Source: JBDIAR01 sp039812545
GTDB taxonomy: Bacteria > Actinomycetota > Actinomycetes > Actinomycetales > Dermatophilaceae
Reading direction: 5' to 3'
Assembly: GCA_039812545.1 (NCBI GenBank)
Contig: JBDIAR010000098.1
Location: forward strand, 1 to 13,231
Length of the DNA: 13,231 bases
This document shows positions 7,205 through 13,231 of the stretch, one piece after another (positions within the stretch are counted from its first letter, which is position 1; every line of letters starts with the position of its first letter). A model generated the notes under the pieces. It did no database searches. It was not told where the DNA came from and worked only from the letters and a program-made list of their open reading frames with translations. Both the position numbers and the translations under genes were made by a program.

Positions 7205-7885
7205 GTGAGCTGGTTCGCGTGGGTGCTGCTCTTGGCGCTGGCCGGCTGCGCCGGGGCCACCTGGTATGCCGTGGCGACCGACGACCGCGAACTCGAGCGG
7301 ATGTTCAAACCCACCTTCATGGTCGTCCTGCTGGCCCTCGCGGGGCTGCTGCACCTGGCCGACCCGAACCCGGGCGTGGCGGTGCCGGTGGTGACCGCGC
7401 TCGCGCTCAGCCTCGTCGGCGACATCGCGTTGCTCGAACCCGGGCCCATCGCCGGCTCGCCCGACCCGGTCAGGGAGGACCGGCGGTTCCGGACCGGACT
7501 GGTCGCCTTCCTGCTCGCGCATCTGGCGTATGCCGTGTCGTTCGTCCGATCGGGGGTGTCCGGGCCGCCGTTCCCGTGGCCGGTGGCGGCGGCGCCCGTG
7601 CTGGCGCTGTTCGTCCATCGGCGGTGGGGGCGCCGCATCGTGCGCGGCGCCGGACCGTTGCGGCCGGCCGTCCTGGCATACGAGTCGGTCATCCTCGGCG
7701 CGTGGGCGGTCTCGCTCGTGGTCGGGCCGTGGCTGCTCGTGGCCGGCACCACCGCCTTCGTCGCCTCCGACCTGATCTTGGCGTGGGGTCGCTTCGTCCA
7801 CGCCGCGCGCCACGGGCGGGTCGCGGTCATGGTGACCTATCACTGCGCGCAGGCCCTGATCGTGTGGGCGCTGCTCGCCCGGTGA
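7205..7885 (+). CDS. YhhN/TMEM86 family membrane protein (lysoplasmalogenase-like)
   Basis: The product is 226 residues, starting at GTG 7205. It is almost wholly hydrophobic, with roughly seven or eight predicted membrane helices. Family motifs visible are KPTFM (35-39), LSLVGDIAL (69-77), FLLAHLAY (102-109), VASDLILAW (187-195) and TYHCAQALI (211-219). Eukaryotic TMEM86 members hydrolyse the vinyl-ether bond of lysoplasmalogens; for most bacterial YhhN proteins the substrate is unproven. It begins 17 nt after the SDR-like stop and is probably co-transcribed. The upstream AGGGTGGG could be a Shine-Dalgarno; alternatively CAGGGT six nt before the GTG resembles the -10 pattern seen at other genes here. 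Confidence 0.88.
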   Translation: MSWFAWVLLLALAGCAGATWYAVATDDRELERMFKPTFMVVLLALAGLLHLADPNPGVAVPVVTALALSLVGDIALLEPGPIAGSPDPVREDRRFRTGLVAFLLAHLAYAVSFVRSGVSGPPFPWPVAAAPVLALFVHRRWGRRIVRGAGPLRPAVLAYESVILGAWAVSLVVGPWLLVAGTTAFVASDLILAWGRFVHAARHGRVAVMVTYHCAQALIVWALLAR

Positions 7886-7945
7886 CCCAATGACCCGGTG
7901 ACCACGTGGGCCTCGTGACCCGACGGGACCGGAGCGGGCCTGCGG

Positions 7946-7951
7946 TATTCT
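7946..7951 (+). promoter_or_regulatory. -10 box of the leuS leader transcript
   Basis: TATTCT fits the actinobacterial TANNNT -10 pattern and ends 6 nt before the ATG of the leader peptide, so transcription would begin at or next to that ATG. I see no convincing -35 upstream. Confidence 0.55.
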
Positions 7952-7957
7952 CGGGTC

Positions 7958-7984
7958 ATGGCCAGGACCCTCCTCCTTCGCTAG
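7958..7984 (+). CDS. leuS leader peptide MARTLLLR
   Basis: This 8-codon ORF (ATG at 7958, TAG at 7982-7984) has three consecutive leucine codons CTC CTC CTT at 7970-7978. CTT is an uncommon choice in such GC-rich DNA. The stop codon abuts the base of a hairpin, a terminator follows, and the next gene is leucyl-tRNA synthetase: the arrangement of a classical amino-acid attenuator. There is no Shine-Dalgarno, and the -10 lies 6 nt upstream, so it is probably translated as a leaderless message. A ribosome stalled on the Leu codons would cover about 7983-7993, the 5' arm of the first hairpin. Confidence 0.82.
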   Translation: MARTLLLR

Positions 7985-8015
7985 CCGCGCTCGATCACCG
8001 GACGTGAGCGCGGCT
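7983..8015 (+). promoter_or_regulatory. Attenuator hairpin 1 (1:2 stem) of leuS
   Basis: AGCCGCGCTC (7983-7992) pairs perfectly with GAGCGCGGCT (8006-8015), 10 bp around a 13-nt loop. It begins within the leader-peptide stop codon. When it is opened by a stalled ribosome, GCGCGG (8008-8013) is free to pair with CTGCGT (8024-8029), including two G-U pairs, which would place the 5' arm of the terminator in a loop and allow read-through. Confidence 0.75.
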
Positions 8016-8042
8016 GACCCCTCCTGCGTGAGGGGTTTCTTC
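8016..8042 (+). terminator. Intrinsic terminator of the leuS attenuator
   Basis: ACCCCTC (8017-8023) pairs with GAGGGGT (8030-8036) around the 6-nt loop CTGCGT, followed by the pyrimidine-rich TTTCTTC. It lies about 85 nt before the leuS start, with hairpin 1 immediately upstream. Its position makes it a conditional terminator for leuS and not the end of the yhhN-like transcript alone. Confidence 0.78.
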
Positions 8043-8126
8043 ATGTCCGCCGAGTCCGGCGGGTCACCCGCGGCCCGGCGGTACCGGAGGACCGGTCCCA
8101 CGGCATACGACACGAAGGACGAGACG

Positions 8127-11123
8127 ATGAGCACGGGCCACCACCCGATCACAGAGCAAGCCGCCGATCCGGTCGCGGGGGGCGCCGACGAGACGCCGTA
8201 CCGGTACACCGCCGCGATGGCCCAACAGATCGAACTCGCCTGGCAGGACCGCTGGGAGGAGGACGGGACCTTCCACGCCGCGAGCCCGGCCGGTCCGATG
8301 GCCGACCCGGACGCGGCATACGGGCGGGAGAAGCTGCTGGTCCTCGACATGTTCCCGTACCCCAGCGGAGCGGGCCTGCACGTCGGACATCCGTTGGGCT
8401 ACATCGCAACCGACGTGTTCTCGCGGTATCACCGGATGCTCGGCAAGAACGTCCTGCACGCCCTCGGTTACGACGCCTTCGGGCTGCCGGCCGAGCAGTA
8501 CGCCGTGCAGACCGGCCAGCATCCGCGTAAGACCACCGACGAGAACATCGACATCATGAAGCGGCAACTGCGGCGCCTCGGTCTGGCGATGGACGACCGG
8601 CGTTCGTTCGCCACCATTGACCCGGACTACTACAAGTGGACGCAGTGGATTTTCAAGCAGATTCGCGAGGCGTGGTACGACCCGACGGCGGTGCGGCCGG
8701 ACGGCTCGACCGGTGCGGCGCGCCCGATCGGCGAGCTGGTCGAGTCCTTCGCCGCGGGGGAGCGGCCCATCCCCGGCCATCCGGGTCGGACCTGGGAGGG
8801 GTTGACGGCCAAGGAGCGCGCCGACGTGCTCGACGGGTTCCGCCTGGCGTATCCCAGTGAAGCGCCGGTCAATTGGGCACCGGGTCTCGGCACGGTCGTC
8901 GCCAACGAGGAGATCACCAACGAGGGCCTGACCGAGCGCGGCAACTTCCCGGTCTTCCGGCGCAATATGCGCCAGTGGATGATGCGGATCACCGCGTATG
9001 CCGACCGGCTCGCCGAAGACCTGGACCGGGTCGATTGGCCGGAGAAGGTCAAGATCATGCAGCGCAACTGGATCGGTCGATCCGAGGGTGCGGCGGTGAC
9101 CTTCCCGGTGCCGACGACGGCGGGTGTCGAGGCCGGCATCGAGGTCTTCACGACCCGTCCGGACACGCTGTTCGGCGCGACCTTCATGGTGCTCGCTCCC
9201 GAACACCCGCTGGTGGACGAGCTGGTCCCGGCGCAGTGGCCGGCCGGGACCCGGCCGGCGTGGCAGGGCTCGGACGTGGCCGCCGCCGCGGACCCGGCGA
9301 CCGCCGTTGCGGCATACCGGCGGGCGACCTCACGCAAGAGCGACGTCGAACGCCAGGTGGAGGACCGCACCAAGACCGGCGTCTTCACCGGTTCGTTCGC
9401 GACGAATCCGTTGACCGGCAAGGAGATTCCGGTCTTCATCGCCGACTACGTGCTGATGGGGTACGGCACGGGCGCGATCATGGCGGTCCCCTCGGGCGAC
9501 CAGCGGGACTTCGAGTACGCCACCGCGTTCGACCTGCCGATCGTCGACGTCGTGGCGCCACCGGGGCAGGCCGACTGGGCCGGAACGGTCGCCGACGGAC
9601 ACGCCTTCACGGGCGAGGGCGTCGCGATCAACTCGGCCAACGACGAGATCTCGTTGACCGGGCTGTCGACCGCGCAGGCCAAGGCGCGCGTCACGGCATA
9701 CCTGCGAGACAAGGGGATCGGGCACGGCACCGTCACCTACCGGCTGCGCGACTGGCTGTTCAGCCGGCAGCGCTATTGGGGGGAGCCGTTCCCCGTCGTC
9801 TACGACGACGAGGGCGTCGGCTATTCGCTGCCCGATTCGATGCTGCCGTTGATGCTGCCCGAGGTCGCGGACTACTCGCCGAAGACCTACGACCCGCAGG
9901 ACGCGGACAGCCAGCCAGAGACCCCGCTGTCCCGGGTCTCCGAATGGGTCGACGTCGAGCTGGACCTGGGCGACGGTCGGGGCCCGCGGGCCTTCCACCG
10001 CGAGACGAATGTGATGCCGCAGTGGGCCGGGTCGTGTTGGTACTACCTGCGCTATTGCGATCCCACCAACCACGAGTACCTCATCGACCCGGTCAACGAG
10101 GCGTATTGGCTTGGGCCGCAGGACAGCCCGGTGGCGGGCGCTCCGTCGGGCGCGCGCGATCCGGGCGGCGTCGACCTGTACGTCGGCGGCGTGGAGCACG
10201 CCGTGCTGCACCTGTTGTACGCGCGGTTCTGGCACAAGGTGCTGCACGACCTCGGACACCTGTCCAGCGAAGAGCCGTTCCGCACCTACTTCTCGCAGGG
10301 CTACATCCAGGCACCGGCATACACCGACGCACGGGGCCAGTACGTCGAGGCGAGTGAGGTGGTGGAGGTCCCCGGCGGGCACGGACAGGACCCGACGTTC
10401 ACCCATGACGGCGAACCGGTCCGGCGCGAGTTCGGCAAGATCGGCAAGTCGCTGAAGAACATGGTCAGCCCGGACGAGATGTACGGCTCGTACGGCGCCG
10501 ACACGTTCCGGTTGTACGAGATGTCGATGGGACCGCTGGAGCTGTCCAAGCCGTGGGAGACCAGGGCCGTGGTCGGCTCGCAGCGCTTCCTGCAACGACT
10601 GTGGCGCAACGTGATCGACGAGGAGTCCGGCGAATTGCGCGTTGTGGACGTCGAATTGGATCCGGCCACCACGGTCCTGCTGCACCGTACGATCGACGGC
10701 GTCCGCACGGACTACGCGAACCTGCGGTTCAACACGGCGATCGCCAAACTCATCGAGCTGAACAACGCGTTGACCAAACTGCCCGCGCCGCCGCGCGCCG
10801 TCGTCGAACCGCTGGCGCTCATGCTCAATCCGGTGGCCCCGCACATCTGCGAGGAGATCTGGGCCCGCTTGGGACACGGGTCGTCGATCGCCAACGCGCC
10901 GTTCCCGGTGGCCGACCCGGCGCTGCTCGTGGAAGACACCGTCACCTGTGTCATCCAGGTCCGGGGCAAGGTGCGCGATCGGGTCGAGGTTCCGGCCGAC
11001 ATCGACGAGGAGGCGTTGCGCGCATTGGTCCTGGCCCGCGAGAAGGTCGTCGCCGCCACGCCGGACGGAGTTCGCACGGTCGTCGTGCGGCCGCCGCGAC
11101 TGGTCAACGTCGTCCCCGCTTGA
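8127..11123 (+). CDS. leuS: Leucyl-tRNA synthetase
   Basis: Class Ia synthetase that charges tRNA-Leu. The ATG at 8127 gives 998 residues; it has GAAGGA at 8114-8119 with a 7-nt spacer. An in-frame GTG at 8004 would lie inside the attenuator and is rejected. Landmarks in order: the HIGH box as HVGH (85-88) within MFPYPSGAGLHVGHPLGY; the editing domain with TTRPDT (342-347) and GDQRD (457-461), whose Asp residues are expected to bind the misacylated alpha-amino group; the GSCWYYLRY and DLYVGGVEHAVLHLLYARFW blocks; the KMSKS loop as KIGKS (771-775); and a C-terminal helical anticodon-binding region. It is of the long actinobacterial type with an insertion around 180-230. It is expressed from the attenuated leader upstream, so scarcity of charged tRNA-Leu should raise its synthesis. 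Confidence 0.97.
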   Translation: MSTGHHPITEQAADPVAGGADETPYRYTAAMAQQIELAWQDRWEEDGTFHAASPAGPMADPDAAYGREKLLVLDMFPYPSGAGLHVGHPLGYIATDVFSRYHRMLGKNVLHALGYDAFGLPAEQYAVQTGQHPRKTTDENIDIMKRQLRRLGLAMDDRRSFATIDPDYYKWTQWIFKQIREAWYDPTAVRPDGSTGAARPIGELVESFAAGERPIPGHPGRTWEGLTAKERADVLDGFRLAYPSEAPVNWAPGLGTVVANEEITNEGLTERGNFPVFRRNMRQWMMRITAYADRLAEDLDRVDWPEKVKIMQRNWIGRSEGAAVTFPVPTTAGVEAGIEVFTTRPDTLFGATFMVLAPEHPLVDELVPAQWPAGTRPAWQGSDVAAAADPATAVAAYRRATSRKSDVERQVEDRTKTGVFTGSFATNPLTGKEIPVFIADYVLMGYGTGAIMAVPSGDQRDFEYATAFDLPIVDVVAPPGQADWAGTVADGHAFTGEGVAINSANDEISLTGLSTAQAKARVTAYLRDKGIGHGTVTYRLRDWLFSRQRYWGEPFPVVYDDEGVGYSLPDSMLPLMLPEVADYSPKTYDPQDADSQPETPLSRVSEWVDVELDLGDGRGPRAFHRETNVMPQWAGSCWYYLRYCDPTNHEYLIDPVNEAYWLGPQDSPVAGAPSGARDPGGVDLYVGGVEHAVLHLLYARFWHKVLHDLGHLSSEEPFRTYFSQGYIQAPAYTDARGQYVEASEVVEVPGGHGQDPTFTHDGEPVRREFGKIGKSLKNMVSPDEMYGSYGADTFRLYEMSMGPLELSKPWETRAVVGSQRFLQRLWRNVIDEESGELRVVDVELDPATTVLLHRTIDGVRTDYANLRFNTAIAKLIELNNALTKLPAPPRAVVEPLALMLNPVAPHICEEIWARLGHGSSIANAPFPVADPALLVEDTVTCVIQVRGKVRDRVEVPADIDEEALRALVLAREKVVAATPDGVRTVVVRPPRLVNVVPA

Positions 11124-11167
11124 GGTATGCCGCGCGGGCGGCTGTACCGGTCCGGCGGCGGGACGCA

Positions 11168-11173
11168 TACGCT
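11168..11173 (+). promoter_or_regulatory. -10 box of the degV-plsY transcript
   Basis: TACGCT ends 6 nt before the ATG at 11180, predicting a leaderless mRNA. The 56-nt gap after leuS shows no clear terminator, so read-through from leuS is also possible. Confidence 0.5.
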
Positions 11174-11179
11174 TCGGTC

Positions 11180-12055
11180 ATGAGCGTGCGGATCGTCACG
11201 GATTCCACGGCATACCTGCCGGCCGACGTTCTCGCGCGCCATCGCGACGTCGTCGTCGTGCCGCTGGAGGTCGTCATCGACGGCAGGAGCATCGTGGAGG
11301 GTTCGCCCGGGAGCGCGGATCTGGTCGCCGAGGCGCTTGAGGCGGGTCGTCGGGTCACCACCTCCCGGCCGTCCCCGCAGGCCTTCGTCGACGCATACAC
11401 CCAGGCGGTGGACGAGGGCGCGACACACCTGGTCTCAGTCCACCTGTCGGGAGCGCTCTCGGCCACGGTCGACGGGGCCAGGACGGCGGCGGCGCAGATG
11501 GACGTCCCGGTCCGCGTCGTCGACTCCGGGCTGATCGGCATGGGCATGGGGTATGCCGTGTGCGCGGCCGATCGAGCCACGCGTGAGGGAGCCACCGTCG
11601 AGGAGGTCGTCGCGGTGGTGGCGGACCGGGTTCGCCGGACGGCGACGTACTTCTACGTCGACACCCTCGACTACCTGCGACGCGGGGGCCGTCTGGGTGC
11701 GGCCTCGGCGATGCTCGGAACCGCGCTGTCCGTCAAGCCGATCTTGACGATCGAGTCGGGCGGCGTCGTCGTCCGGGACCGCGTTCGCACCGCCGGGCGC
11801 GCAATCGAACGGCTTGGGGCGTTGTCCCTGGAAGCGGTCGCGGGTCTGGGCGGCCACGCCGACCTGGCCGTGCACCACGTCGGGGGCGGCTCTCGGGTCG
11901 AGGCCGTGACCGACTGGCTGGGGCGACGACTGCCGGAGACGGCCTCGCTCCTGGTGACCGTTCTGGGGGCGGTCGTCGGCGCGCACGTCGGACCGGGCGC
12001 GGTGGCCGTGACGATCTCGCCGTCCCGGGGGAGCCTCACCGGGCCGGTGGGATGA
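11180..12055 (+). CDS. DegV-family (FakB-like) fatty-acid-binding protein
   Basis: DegV proteins bind one fatty acid, and characterised FakB members present it to the kinase FakA for acyl-phosphate formation. The product is 291 residues with the family landmarks VTDSTAYLP (6-14), TTSRPSP (60-66), HLSGALSA (88-95), the VDTLDYLRRGGRLG loop in the middle, LSVKPIL, and the GAHVGPGAV motif near the C-terminus. The start is ATG 11180; the reading frame is open much further upstream, but that part is the out-of-frame shadow of leuS, and there is no Shine-Dalgarno at this ATG. Its TGA overlaps the ATG of plsY, so the two are translationally coupled. No FakA-like kinase is visible in the window. Confidence 0.93.
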   Translation: MSVRIVTDSTAYLPADVLARHRDVVVVPLEVVIDGRSIVEGSPGSADLVAEALEAGRRVTTSRPSPQAFVDAYTQAVDEGATHLVSVHLSGALSATVDGARTAAAQMDVPVRVVDSGLIGMGMGYAVCAADRATREGATVEEVVAVVADRVRRTATYFYVDTLDYLRRGGRLGAASAMLGTALSVKPILTIESGGVVVRDRVRTAGRAIERLGALSLEAVAGLGGHADLAVHHVGGGSRVEAVTDWLGRRLPETASLLVTVLGAVVGAHVGPGAVAVTISPSRGSLTGPVG

Positions 12056-12705
12056 GGGAGGTCACCCTTCTCGTCGTGGCCGCCGCGGCGGCCTATGCGC
12101 TCGGCGGCGTCAACCCCGCGGTCCTGATCGCCCGGCTGCTGGGCAAGGATGTGCGCCGAGCCGGGTCCGGCAACCCCGGTGCGACCAACGCCGGCCGGGT
12201 CCTCGGCCGATGGTGGGGCCTGCTCGTCGGGGTCATCGACGTCGCAAAGGGCCTCCTGCCCGCGGTGGCCGCGAACTGGCTGTGGGGCGAGCGACCGGCA
12301 TACGTCGTCGGCGTCGCGGCGGTCCTCGGACACGTCTTCTCGCCGTACCTGAGGGGTCGCGGGGGCCGGGGAGTGGCCACCGCGTTCGGCGCCGTCCTCG
12401 GGGTGCATCCGCTGTATGCCGTGTCGATGTTCGCCGTGTTCGTCGTCGTCGCCGTCGCGAGTCAGTGGGTCGGGCTGGCCTCGATGTGCGCCGCCGCCGG
12501 GCTGATCGCCATCGGGATCCTGAACGCGTTCGGCCGACTGCGGGGGGATCTGTGGACGGCGGTGTGGGCGATCGGGTTCGGGACCTTGGTGGTGGTGCGG
12601 CACGTGCCGCACGTGCGCGGCCGGTGGGCGGCTCGGCGGGGGAGGGCGCCGTCGGGGTCGGATCACTCGGGCGATCCGCCGGGGGCTGCCGGTCCACAGG
12701 CGTAG
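12052..12705 (+). CDS. plsY: Glycerol-3-phosphate acyltransferase PlsY (divergent)
   Basis: PlsY is an integral membrane enzyme that transfers the acyl group from acyl-phosphate to glycerol-3-phosphate. The product is 217 residues with about five hydrophobic segments. Motif 1 is intact: AGSGNPGATNAGRVLG (37-52) with the expected Ser and Arg. Motif 2 is recognisable as GHVFSPYLRGRGGRGVAT (93-110) but lacks the usual FKGGK: the Lys residues are Arg (103, 106) and Phe is Gly (102). Motif 3 is degraded: RHVPHVRG (183-190) keeps the His but has His187 where the family has Asn. The last 25 residues are a low-complexity polar tail. The start overlaps the DegV stop by 4 nt (ATGA). It could be the main PlsY of this lineage or a second, altered copy. 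Confidence 0.85.
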   Translation: MREVTLLVVAAAAAYALGGVNPAVLIARLLGKDVRRAGSGNPGATNAGRVLGRWWGLLVGVIDVAKGLLPAVAANWLWGERPAYVVGVAAVLGHVFSPYLRGRGGRGVATAFGAVLGVHPLYAVSMFAVFVVVAVASQWVGLASMCAAAGLIAIGILNAFGRLRGDLWTAVWAIGFGTLVVVRHVPHVRGRWAARRGRAPSGSDHSGDPPGAAGPQA

Positions 12706-12706
12706 A

Positions 12707-12753
12707 GGCCGCGATTTCGCCCCTCCACAACCGAATCGGGGCCAGTCGCGGCC
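12707..12753 (+). terminator. Long interrupted hairpin after plsY
   Basis: GGCCGCGA (12707-12714) pairs with TCGCGGCC (12746-12753), and inside it GCCCC (12719-12723) pairs with GGGGC (12738-12742), closing a 14-nt loop. It starts one base after the plsY stop. There is no T-tract, so it may be a U-less actinobacterial terminator, an mRNA-stabilising structure, or a control element of the next gene, whose -10 lies 15 nt downstream. Confidence 0.5.
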
Positions 12754-12768
12754 GGTGGCGTCCACGCC

Positions 12769-12774
12769 TAGCGT
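12769..12774 (+). promoter_or_regulatory. -10 box of the comEA-like gene
   Basis: TAGCGT lies 7 nt before the ATG at 12782, with no Shine-Dalgarno between, consistent with a leaderless transcript. No clear -35 is seen at the usual distance. Confidence 0.5.
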
Positions 12775-12781
12775 CGCCGAT

Positions 12782-13231
12782 ATGGCCCGACCCCCGTCGC
12801 GACCGCCGGACGAGCGAGTCCGATCGTTGTTGCGCGGCCGATCGCCACAGCTCGGCGCGTCGGTGGACGACGAGCACCTGACCGACGGGCACCTCGCCGC
12901 CGGACGGGGCGATGTCGTCCCGGGTCCGGCGCTGCGCGAATGGGCCCGGCAGGCCGGACTCAAGCCGCTCGACGTGCCCGGACCGCTGCGCTCGGCACGG
13001 GTTCGGTTCGGACCACGGCAGTTCGCGGCGCTGCTCCTCGTGGTGGCCGTGGCGGCGTTGGTTCTGGTCGGGCGCGTCATCGTGGCGCGTTCGTCGTCCG
13101 AAGTCCGCCCGGTCGCGGTTCCCTCGATCGGCGGGACGACCGCGGCCGCCGCCGCCACCGGCCGGGCCTCCGCCGGGACGGCTGTGGCCACCGGCGCGGT
13201 TGGGGGCGCAGCGAGTTCGGCGAACTCGGCG
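12782..13231 (+). CDS. comEA: ComEA-like competence/DNA-binding protein, N-terminal part (cut by window edge)
   Basis: The frame is open from ATG 12782 to the window edge (150 codons). The visible part has a charged cytoplasmic N-terminus of about 79 residues, one membrane helix at about 80-102 (FAALLLVVAVAALVLVG), and then an Ala/Gly/Thr/Ser-rich extracytoplasmic linker. This is the usual layout of actinobacterial ComEA before its SLBB and helix-hairpin-helix DNA-binding domains, which would lie outside the window. The name rests mainly on gene order (leuS, degV family, plsY, then comEA/comEC in many Micrococcales) and on topology; the diagnostic domain is not seen. ComEA acts at the cell surface in DNA uptake. 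Another single-pass protein with a low-complexity linker cannot be excluded. Confidence 0.6.
   Translation, partial: MARPPSRPPDERVRSLLRGRSPQLGASVDDEHLTDGHLAAGRGDVVPGPALREWARQAGLKPLDVPGPLRSARVRFGPRQFAALLLVVAVAALVLVGRVIVARSSSEVRPVAVPSIGGTTAAAAATGRASAGTAVATGAVGGAASSANSA

Larger units (their letters stand above)
54..12420. repeat. Dispersed short word CGGCATAC / GTATGCCG (25 copies of the 7-bp core)
   Basis: GGCATAC on the plus strand starts at 54, 3020, 4496, 4685, 5828, 6431, 7675, 8102, 8315, 9311, 9695, 10316, 11209 and 12297. GTATGCC starts at 615, 1346, 2133, 3140, 3755, 7264, 7528, 8996, 11125, 11551 and 12414. In 23 of 25 copies the base before the G is C; in nine the context is CACGGCATAC. 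Near-copies with only the GCATAC hexamer occur at 2121, 6294 (as GTATGC), 11165 and 11393. Two copies are intergenic (8102, 11125). None lies between 4692 and 5827 or after 12420. Counted by eye. Confidence 0.85.

Noticed and set aside
7883..7920. TGACC repeated at 7883, 7891, 7899 and 7916
   Set aside because: Too short and too GC-biased to separate from chance, and the first copy overlaps the yhhN-like stop codon.
8004..8126. Upstream in-frame GTG extension of leuS by 41 codons
   Set aside because: It lies inside the attenuator hairpins and encodes an unrelated peptide; ATG 8127 has a good Shine-Dalgarno and a typical LeuS N-terminus.
7886..8126. T-box riboswitch upstream of leuS
   Set aside because: No T-box core sequence or specifier-loop arrangement is visible; the leader peptide with Leu codons explains the hairpins better.
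6863..8350. 495-codon open frame on the minus strand
   Set aside because: Overlaps four well-supported plus-strand features including the attenuator; low-complexity Arg/Pro/Ser shadow composition.
9330..11168. 612-codon open frame on the minus strand
   Set aside because: Antisense shadow of leuS; no family motifs.
10553..11179. Upstream extension of the DegV reading frame by 209 codons
   Set aside because: It is entirely the out-of-frame shadow of leuS; the family start VRIVTDST begins at 11180.
11671..13191. 506-codon open frame on the minus strand
   Set aside because: Opposes degV, plsY and the comEA-like gene; shadow composition.

Overview
The window reads as chromosomal DNA of a very GC-rich actinobacterium. 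Third codon positions are almost all G or C, GTG starts occur, and the order leuS - degV family - plsY - comEA-like is one I associate with Micrococcales. A narrower placement (Intrasporangiaceae/Dermatophilaceae-like) is only a guess. I see no rRNA, tRNA, insertion sequence, prophage or CRISPR array, and no gene-free stretch longer than about 240 bases.

Left block (1-6086, all minus strand). Read in the direction of transcription it holds a TetR-family regulator, a FlK-like hot-dog thioesterase overlapping it by 4 nt, a large cytoplasmic GH38 alpha-mannosidase starting 35 nt later, and after a 146-nt gap with a 12-bp tandem repeat a secreted protein with carboxypeptidase-regulatory-like/CnaB-like domains and at least three SLH repeats, cut by the window edge. 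A divergent control region (6087-6215) with two near-identical 17-bp palindromes 51 bp apart separates the regulator from the right block. The likely logic is TetR autoregulation plus control of the divergent dehydrogenase-like gene.

Right block (6216-13231, all plus strand). It holds an atypical SDR/NAD-dependent epimerase-like gene, a YhhN/TMEM86 membrane protein, leuS preceded by a compact leucine attenuator (an 8-residue leader peptide with three consecutive Leu codons, then two hairpins), a DegV-family fatty-acid-binding protein, PlsY overlapping it by 4 nt, and the N-terminal half of a ComEA-like DNA-uptake protein running off the edge. DegV (FakB-like) and PlsY would fit sequential steps in using acyl-phosphate for phospholipid synthesis. 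This PlsY departs from the family at residues considered important in motifs 2 and 3.

The most unusual signal crosses gene boundaries. The heptamer GGCATAC or its complement GTATGCC occurs 25 times by my count in 13.2 kb, where base composition predicts between one and two. It lies on both strands, in genes of both orientations, in three codon phases (sometimes creating rare ATA or GTA codons) and in intergenic DNA, and in 23 of 25 copies it is preceded by C (CGGCATAC). It behaves like a genome-wide DNA word, of the kind represented by DNA uptake sequences, HIP1 or Chi. A second recurring pattern is a TANNNT -10-like hexamer 6-7 nt before a start codon with no Shine-Dalgarno, suggesting leaderless transcripts for the leuS leader peptide, degV and the comEA-like gene.
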